Below, in pieces: positions 7,146 to 12,019 of a DNA stretch of 12,019 bases (within the stretch, counting starts at the first letter, position 1; each line of letters starts with the position of its first letter). This stretch comes from Sphingobacteriales bacterium. Its GTDB lineage: Bacteria > Bacteroidota > Bacteroidia > Chitinophagales > Chitinophagaceae. Both the position numbers and the translations under genes were made by a program. The notes under the pieces are model-generated. The model saw only the letters and a list, made by a program, of their open reading frames with translations. It did no database searches and was not told where the DNA came from. The stretch is from assembly GCA_004294195.1 (NCBI GenBank), contig REAQ01000276.1, positions 1-12,019 of the forward strand, written 5' to 3'.

Positions 7146-8450
7146 ATGAAAATGAGAAACCTTCTGTTCAACCTGGGAACGCTTCTGCTGGTGTCATTAC
7201 TGGCAGCAAGTTGTGGCAAACTGGGGAAATCCAAATCCAAGGGTTTACCGGATGATGGTCAGCTCCACGGGGTTGCACCTGGTGCGGCGTCAGACATGAC
7301 GAAGCCTCCTGGCATGGTTTACGTACCACAGGGAACCTTTCACATGGGACCCAGCGATGAAGACGTAAGCTATTCCTTCACCGCCCGCAATCGTCAGATT
7401 TCCATCAATGGATTCTGGATGGATGCAACGGAGATCACCAACAATGAATATCGCCAATTCGTTTGGGCTGTTCGTGACTCTATCGCTGCCACAATCCTGA
7501 ATTACAAAAAGCCAGGTGGTGATGGTGTTGAAATCATCGATCAGGCAAAGATGAAAACGATGAAGTGGAATGATCCTAAGATCCTGGAGCAGCTTAACGC
7601 AATGATCGTTACGCCAGACAACCGGGTGAATGGTAAAAAAGAAATCGATGCTGACAAGCTCGTTTACCACTCTGAGATTTTTGATTACAAAGAGGCATCA
7701 CGCCGTGAGAATTCCGGTAAGCCACGTTCACAATTCATCGTTAAGAAAGACGTGAAAGTGTATCCCGATACATTGGTATGGGTTCGTGACTTCTCTTATT
7801 CCTACAATGAGCCGATGTCTAAAAGATATTTCAGCCACCCTGCTTTCGGGAACTATCCTGTAGTAGGTGTGAACTGGAAACAAGCGATGGCATTCTGCGA
7901 GTGGAGAACAAATTTGTTGAACGCCAATCGCGAGAAGAAGAAGAAGAACCTGGAATCAGATTTCCGTCTGCCTACAGAAGCTGAGTGGGAATACGCCGCA
8001 CGCGGTGGTCGCTCACAAGCACCTTATCCCTGGGGTGGTTATTACCTGAGGAACAAGAAAGGATGTCTGTTGGCTAACTTCAAACCCGGACGTGGTAACT
8101 ATCCTGAAGATGGTGGTTTCTATACGGTAAGGGCTGATGGTTACTGGCCTAACGACTTCGGTCTGTATAATATGGCAGGTAACGTTGCTGAGTGGACTTC
8201 TTCCCTGTACTATGAAGGTGCTTACAACTTCCAGCATGACATGAACCCAGACATCCGCTGGAACGCTAAAGACAGTGATCCTCCCCGTATGAAGCGTAAA
8301 GTGATCCGCGGTGGTAGCTGGAAAGACGTAGGTTATTTCCTTCAGACTGGAGCTCGTAACTATGAGTACCAGGATACAGCCAAGTCTTACATCGGTTTCC
8401 GTTGTGTAGTTGATCTTCCTCCAACTCCTTCTAAGAAGACCAGGGGTTAA
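7146..8450 (+). CDS. gldK: GldK (PorK), T9SS/gliding outer-membrane ring lipoprotein
   Basis: The 434-residue product has a lipoprotein signal peptide: hydrophobic residues 5-19 and LAASC with the lipidated cysteine at 23. Gly24 at +2 is compatible with outer-membrane delivery. The body is a formylglycine-generating-enzyme/sulfatase-modifying (SUMF1-like) fold: GMVYVPQGTFHMG (56-68), TEITNNEYRQF (95-105), then RLPTEAEWEYAARGG, NVAEWTSS, IRGGSW and YIGFRC. In T9SS this fold is structural: GldK/PorK and GldN/PorN build the large periplasmic ring under the outer membrane. GldJ has the same fold, but the immediately following gldLMN make GldK the right call. A second ATG lies at 7152; the first gives the better n-region. 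The leader is short, and a hairpin follows the stop, before gldL. Confidence 0.95.
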   Translation: MKMRNLLFNLGTLLLVSLLAASCGKLGKSKSKGLPDDGQLHGVAPGAASDMTKPPGMVYVPQGTFHMGPSDEDVSYSFTARNRQISINGFWMDATEITNNEYRQFVWAVRDSIAATILNYKKPGGDGVEIIDQAKMKTMKWNDPKILEQLNAMIVTPDNRVNGKKEIDADKLVYHSEIFDYKEASRRENSGKPRSQFIVKKDVKVYPDTLVWVRDFSYSYNEPMSKRYFSHPAFGNYPVVGVNWKQAMAFCEWRTNLLNANREKKKKNLESDFRLPTEAEWEYAARGGRSQAPYPWGGYYLRNKKGCLLANFKPGRGNYPEDGGFYTVRADGYWPNDFGLYNMAGNVAEWTSSLYYEGAYNFQHDMNPDIRWNAKDSDPPRMKRKVIRGGSWKDVGYFLQTGARNYEYQDTAKSYIGFRCVVDLPPTPSKKTRG

Positions 8451-8493
8451 TTGGAACACCATTCCTCGAATTGAACACTTTAAAATAAAGAAC

Positions 8494-8530
8494 ATCATGC
8501 TGTGTAAAGCAAGCCTTTGCCCAGCATGAT
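8494..8530 (+). other. Strong hairpin in the gldK-gldL intergenic region
   Basis: Positions 8494-8509 pair with 8515-8530 around the 5-nt loop CAAGC. There are nine perfect outer pairs (ATCATGCTG/CAGCATGAT), one mismatch (8503/8521), one G-C, one G-U and four inner A-T/G-C pairs (AAAG/CTTT). No T-run follows, so it is not a standard intrinsic terminator. An mRNA processing or stability element, or partial attenuator, is inferred. Confidence 0.7.
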
Positions 8531-8573
8531 ATTCTCCGAATCCTAAAAATTAAAACCACAAAAATTCACCGTT

Positions 8574-9338
8574 ATGGCAGGTACAAACAAACAAACAGAC
8601 AAACTTGTAAACATCATCGTGTGCGTAGGTGCAGCGGTAGTAATCTTTGGTGCATGGGCCAAGATCCTTCACCAGTCTTATGCTGACATCATGCTAACTG
8701 TAGGTCTTCTTACTGAGGCAGCAATCTTCCTCGTGTATGCATTCCTCCCGCCTCCCGGCCAGGAAATGGCTAAGCTGGCAGAAGCTCTTCCTAAAATGGC
8801 TGGATCCGCAGGTAACCCTGCCCTGGCTTCTATGGATAAAATGCTTGCTGAAGCTGAAATCAATCCAGCAAACATGAAGCGTTTGAGCGACAACTTTTCA
8901 AAGTTCGGTACTACCGTAGAAAAGATGTCTGACATTGCTGACGTATCACATGCTACGGCAGATTACACACAGAAAACAAAAGAAGCAACAGCTGCACTGA
9001 GCACCATGAAAGATGCTTATCAAAATGCTGCTTCAACCATAGGCCATTTCAACAACGCCGCTGACAGCACCCGTCAGTTCCATGAGCAGGTTCAGACCTT
9101 GACTAAAAACCTGGGTTCACTGAACACGATCTACGAACTGGAGCTTCAGGATACCAACAATCACCTGAAAGCAATGAACGGTTTCTACAGCAATCTCGTA
9201 AACGCTTCACAAGCTATGCAGGGAAGTGCTGACGATGCGAAGAAAACACAAGAGCAAATCGCATTGCTGGCTAAGAACCTGAGCAACCTGAACAATGTTT
9301 ACGGAAACATGCTGGCTGCCATGCAAGGCCGCAACTAA
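8574..9338 (+). CDS. gldL: GldL (PorL), inner-membrane T9SS motor stator subunit
   Basis: The 254-residue protein has two N-terminal membrane helices (about 11-31 and 37-58) joined by a short turn, followed by a long, mostly helical cytoplasmic region. Helix two carries Glu48 within LTVGLLTEAAIF, the position of the proton-path glutamate of GldL (Glu49 in Flavobacterium johnsoniae). Lys30 and His33 lie at the end of helix one. GldL forms a pentamer around a GldM dimer and converts proton-motive force into movement for secretion and gliding. The C-terminal region has an internal repeat: residues 171-191 (EQVQTLTKNLGSLNTIYELEL) resemble 227-247 (EQIALLAKNLSNLNNVYGNML). The gene starts 123 bp after gldK, the largest gap within the gld genes, and 56 bp precede gldM. 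Confidence 0.95.
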   Translation: MAGTNKQTDKLVNIIVCVGAAVVIFGAWAKILHQSYADIMLTVGLLTEAAIFLVYAFLPPPGQEMAKLAEALPKMAGSAGNPALASMDKMLAEAEINPANMKRLSDNFSKFGTTVEKMSDIADVSHATADYTQKTKEATAALSTMKDAYQNAASTIGHFNNAADSTRQFHEQVQTLTKNLGSLNTIYELELQDTNNHLKAMNGFYSNLVNASQAMQGSADDAKKTQEQIALLAKNLSNLNNVYGNMLAAMQGRN

Positions 9339-9394
9339 TCAGTAGTGTTGAGTTGATTGAAAAACCCTAATCTAAATTTTAAATCCAACTAGAA

Positions 9395-10930
9395 ATGGCA
9401 CTACCTAAAGAACCGCGGCAGAAGATGATCAACATGATGTATCTCGTGTTGACCGCACTCCTGGCGCTCAATGTATCTGCTGAAATCATAAATGCGTTCA
9501 AGACCGTTGACAATAGTCTGTTACAGTCTAACGCTGTGTTAAACACCTCGTCCGGTTCTGTCTACGAAAGCCTTTCAGAAATGATGAAGGATCCAAAGAC
9601 TGCTGAGAAAGCAGGGGTCTGGAAACCTAAGGCAGACAAAGCTAAAGAATTGGCAAAGCAGACTTCAGACCTGATCGACAAATACAAGCAACAACTGAAA
9701 GAAGAAGCTGACCTGAATAAGGAAACCGGCGACTTCAAAGAAGATAATGTTGATGCGGCCACGCGCCTCTTTGACACCAAGGGTGAAGGTAAAAACCTTT
9801 ATGCTGCCCTTGAGAACTTCAAAAAGAACATCCTGGCAATTGATCCGGACATTTCTAAGGCACTGGCAGCAAAACTGCCTTTGAACCTTGACGTCCCCAA
9901 ATCATCTACGGGCAAGAAGCCTACTGGTGACAAGGTAGCTGACTGGGTATATGGTAATTTCCATATGACTCCAACAGTTGCTGCACTTACCATGCTGAGC
10001 AAATTCCAGAATGATGTAAAGAATACCGAAAACCAAGTGGCTACTTTCTGTGCAAGCCAGGTGGGTGCGGTGAAGATCGTGTACGATAAATTCGTTCCAT
10101 TGATCGGTACCAGCTCAACTTACCTGATGCCCGGTGAAGAAATGGAAGTTACTGCAGGTCTTGGTGCCTTCAACGCTTCTGTAAAGCCTGAGATTACAAT
10201 CAATGGTGCTCCTGTATCTGTTGACGAGACTGGTGTAGGTACCAAGAAGTTCAATGTGAACAGCAGCGGTAAAGTTAGCGTTAACGTTACCTATGTTGAT
10301 CCAAACTCTGGTGAAAAGAAAGTGACTACTAAAACCATCGATTATACTGTAGGTACACCTTCAGGTGTAGCGGTGATGGCTGACAAAATGAACGTACTGT
10401 ACATTGGTGTAGACAATCCGTTGACCATTACTGCAGGCGCTGGTTCTGAAAAAGTATCTGCTTCATTCACTGGTGGTGGCATTAGGAAAGTGAGCGGAAA
10501 CAAATACATCGCCAACCCAAAAGAGGCGGGCGAGCATTTCATAACCGTAACAGTTGAGGGTAAATCAGCCGGTAAAGTAGGCTTCCGTGTGAAGCAACTT
10601 CCTTTGCCAGCTGCCTATGTAGGTAACCTGAAGCCTGGTCCAGTACCAACAGCTAACTTCAAGGCTATGGGTGGTGTGATCGCTAAACTGGAAGATTCTG
10701 AATTTGATGCGCCATATGAAGTAGTTAGCTACACAGTAGGAGCATTGAGTGCCGATATTCCAGACTATGCACCCGTTACCAATAACGGAAACAGGTGGAA
10801 CGGTGGAGCGGCTAATTTGATCAACAAACTGAAGCCGGGAGCGTTGGTGGTCATCACTGACATCAAGGTAAAAGGACCTTCCGGAGCAATTAGGTCATTA
10901 TCCGGCAGCTTATCCTACAGTTTGAAGTAA
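9395..10930 (+). CDS. gldM: GldM (PorM), T9SS motor rotor/periplasmic shaft
   Basis: The 511-residue protein begins MALPKEPRQKMINMMYLVL, characteristic of GldM. Arg8 sits just before the single membrane helix (about 12-30), matching the arginine (Arg9 in F. johnsoniae) that partners the GldL glutamate. The rest is periplasmic. A helical first domain (about 35-225) contains two Lys/Glu-rich helices. Three beta-rich domains then follow, with boundaries near Gly318-Pro320 and the VKQLPLPAAYVG segment, as in the D1-D4 layout known for GldM/PorM. The C-terminal domain contacts the GldKN ring. Length is typical. There is a single helix and no cleavage site. It lies 56 bp after gldL and 65 bp before gldN, all on one strand, consistent with one operon. 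Confidence 0.95.
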   Translation: MALPKEPRQKMINMMYLVLTALLALNVSAEIINAFKTVDNSLLQSNAVLNTSSGSVYESLSEMMKDPKTAEKAGVWKPKADKAKELAKQTSDLIDKYKQQLKEEADLNKETGDFKEDNVDAATRLFDTKGEGKNLYAALENFKKNILAIDPDISKALAAKLPLNLDVPKSSTGKKPTGDKVADWVYGNFHMTPTVAALTMLSKFQNDVKNTENQVATFCASQVGAVKIVYDKFVPLIGTSSTYLMPGEEMEVTAGLGAFNASVKPEITINGAPVSVDETGVGTKKFNVNSSGKVSVNVTYVDPNSGEKKVTTKTIDYTVGTPSGVAVMADKMNVLYIGVDNPLTITAGAGSEKVSASFTGGGIRKVSGNKYIANPKEAGEHFITVTVEGKSAGKVGFRVKQLPLPAAYVGNLKPGPVPTANFKAMGGVIAKLEDSEFDAPYEVVSYTVGALSADIPDYAPVTNNGNRWNGGAANLINKLKPGALVVITDIKVKGPSGAIRSLSGSLSYSLK

Positions 10931-10995
10931 GATTAACATAACTGACAATAAGTACTGATAGAGAATCGTTTATTTTGTATTGTAAACTGTAGACC

Positions 10996-12019
10996 ATGAA
11001 ATTCCAATTGGCAAAATATGTTTTACTGGTGACTGCGTTCGGTCTCGCTACGCAGGTGGTTGATGCGCAAACGACGCGCAAGAAAACCACCAGGGCCAAG
11101 ACCGGCACAACCAAGAAAACAACGTCCAAGAACTCTCAATCCAATACGGCCAATGCCAATTTGAATGCAAAGGCTGCCGATACAGTAGTTCCCGTGGCGA
11201 AAATTGATCCCCTGGCTATTGATACGCCGAAAAAATCCCTCCGCAATGATGCGGCAGTGGAAAGGAACCTCGTGAAAGACAGGACTCCCCTTGCGCATGA
11301 GAACATTCGCGAGGATGATGCCTGGTACCGCGAGCGCGTATGGAGGGAGATCGATATCCGCGAGAAAATGAACCTTCCTTTCCGTTATAAGGCAGATGAA
11401 GATAATGGTAATCAACGTTTCATTATCATTCTGCTGAATGCACTGCGTTCGGGCGAAGTGACTGCCTTCGATAACAATGTTGATGACAGGTTTACTACTC
11501 CTATGACATTAGAGAAGATCGGTGAAATGATTGCTGGGAAATGCGATACTACACAGATTCCGGATTACGTAAAAGATCCTAACGGCACCAAAGGTATTTT
11601 CAAAGACACGATGGTTTGTCAAGTATTCAACCCTGATGATATCACGAAATTCAGGATCAAAGAAGAGTGGGTGTTTGACAAGGAAAGTTCAAGGATGTAT
11701 GCACGTATTCTGGGTATTGCTCCAGTTAAAACCTATATCGATCAAAGTACCGGTGCAATTCTCGGTGAGTCTCCTATATTCTGGGTATACTACCCTGATC
11801 TGAGGCCAACCCTTGCAAGGTACGAAGTGTATAATGGTAAGAACTTCGGTGCGCGGATGAGTTGGGAAGAGCTTTTCGAAAGCCGCTATTTTAGTAGCTA
11901 TATTGTAAAGTCTACCATTGAAAATCCTTACGACATGTACATCAAACAGTATATTAAGGATGATATCCTGAAGTTGCTGGAAGGTGAGAACATTAAAGAA
12001 AGGATCTTCAACTTTGAAC
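10996..12019 (+). CDS. gldN: GldN (PorN), periplasmic T9SS ring component (3' end cut by window edge)
   Basis: Reading from the ATG gives 341 codons without a stop to the right edge, ending KERIFNFE plus one base. Family members end shortly after this motif, so only a few codons are missing. Residues 1-24 are a signal peptide (cleavage VVDA-Q). Residues 26-62 form a low-complexity Thr/Lys-rich then Asn/Ala-rich linker. The conserved GldN/PorN domain starts near 107 (DDAWYRERVWREIDIREKMNLPFRY) and includes FIIILLNALRSGEVTAFD (142-159), PIFWVYYPDLRP and NPYDMYIKQYI. GldN binds GldK in the periplasmic ring. It is last of the four gld genes seen; whether a GldO paralogue follows cannot be judged. 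A near-consensus TTTATTTTG lies in the gap upstream but does not match the box strictly. Confidence 0.93.
   Translation, partial: MKFQLAKYVLLVTAFGLATQVVDAQTTRKKTTRAKTGTTKKTTSKNSQSNTANANLNAKAADTVVPVAKIDPLAIDTPKKSLRNDAAVERNLVKDRTPLAHENIREDDAWYRERVWREIDIREKMNLPFRYKADEDNGNQRFIIILLNALRSGEVTAFDNNVDDRFTTPMTLEKIGEMIAGKCDTTQIPDYVKDPNGTKGIFKDTMVCQVFNPDDITKFRIKEEWVFDKESSRMYARILGIAPVKTYIDQSTGAILGESPIFWVYYPDLRPTLARYEVYNGKNFGARMSWEELFESRYFSSYIVKSTIENPYDMYIKQYIKDDILKLLEGENIKERIFNFE

Noticed and set aside
8494..8530. Intrinsic terminator after gldK
   Set aside because: No T-run follows the stem, and gldL, gldM and gldN continue on the same strand without a visible new promoter.
10968..10980. Separate gldN promoter at TTTATTTTG
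   Set aside because: It has one base too few between TA and TTTG and no -33 element; operon read-through is simpler.

Overview
The window looks like chromosomal DNA from a Bacteroidota bacterium, probably near the Chitinophagaceae. The evidence is an ordered gldK-gldL-gldM-gldN cluster, found only in that phylum, TAnnTTTG-type -7 promoter boxes in front of several genes, and starts without clear Shine-Dalgarno sequences. The exact taxon is inferred from general protein resemblance.

Layout. Positions 1-1111 (minus strand) hold almost all of hemW, a radical-SAM heme chaperone whose last codons lie beyond the left edge. It diverges, across only 16 bp, from a plus-strand run that fills the rest of the window: an Omp85/BamA-TamA-like outer-membrane barrel protein (1128-2921), a signal peptide plus six-helix membrane protein resembling DUF4271 (2982-4046), uroporphyrinogen-III synthase hemD (4096-4860), a large YyaL/SSP411-type thioredoxin-fold plus (alpha/alpha)6-barrel protein (4958-7009), and then gldK (7146-8450), gldL (8574-9338), gldM (9395-10930) and gldN (10996 to the right edge, 3' end missing).

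Function. GldKLMN form the core of the type IX secretion and gliding machine. GldL and GldM are the inner-membrane proton-driven motor and keep the key charged residues (GldL Glu48, GldM Arg8). GldK (lipoprotein) and GldN form the periplasmic ring under the outer membrane. The upstream genes are housekeeping or envelope functions: heme biosynthesis and trafficking (HemD, HemW), outer-membrane protein insertion, and a conserved protein of uncertain role.

Non-coding signals. TAnnTTTG boxes precede the barrel gene, the DUF4271 gene, hemD and gldK. The first two lie so close to the start codon that the mRNAs may be leaderless. A strong 37-nt hairpin without a U-tract sits between gldK and gldL. 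Two heptamer-period purine-rich repeat tracts are visible, one overlapping the hemD stop codon and one inside the yyaL-like coding sequence. I see no tRNA, rRNA, IS element or CRISPR array, and no gene-free stretch over 300 bases. The clearest known system is T9SS/gliding. The more original observations are the repeat tracts, the intra-operon hairpin and the near-leaderless starts.
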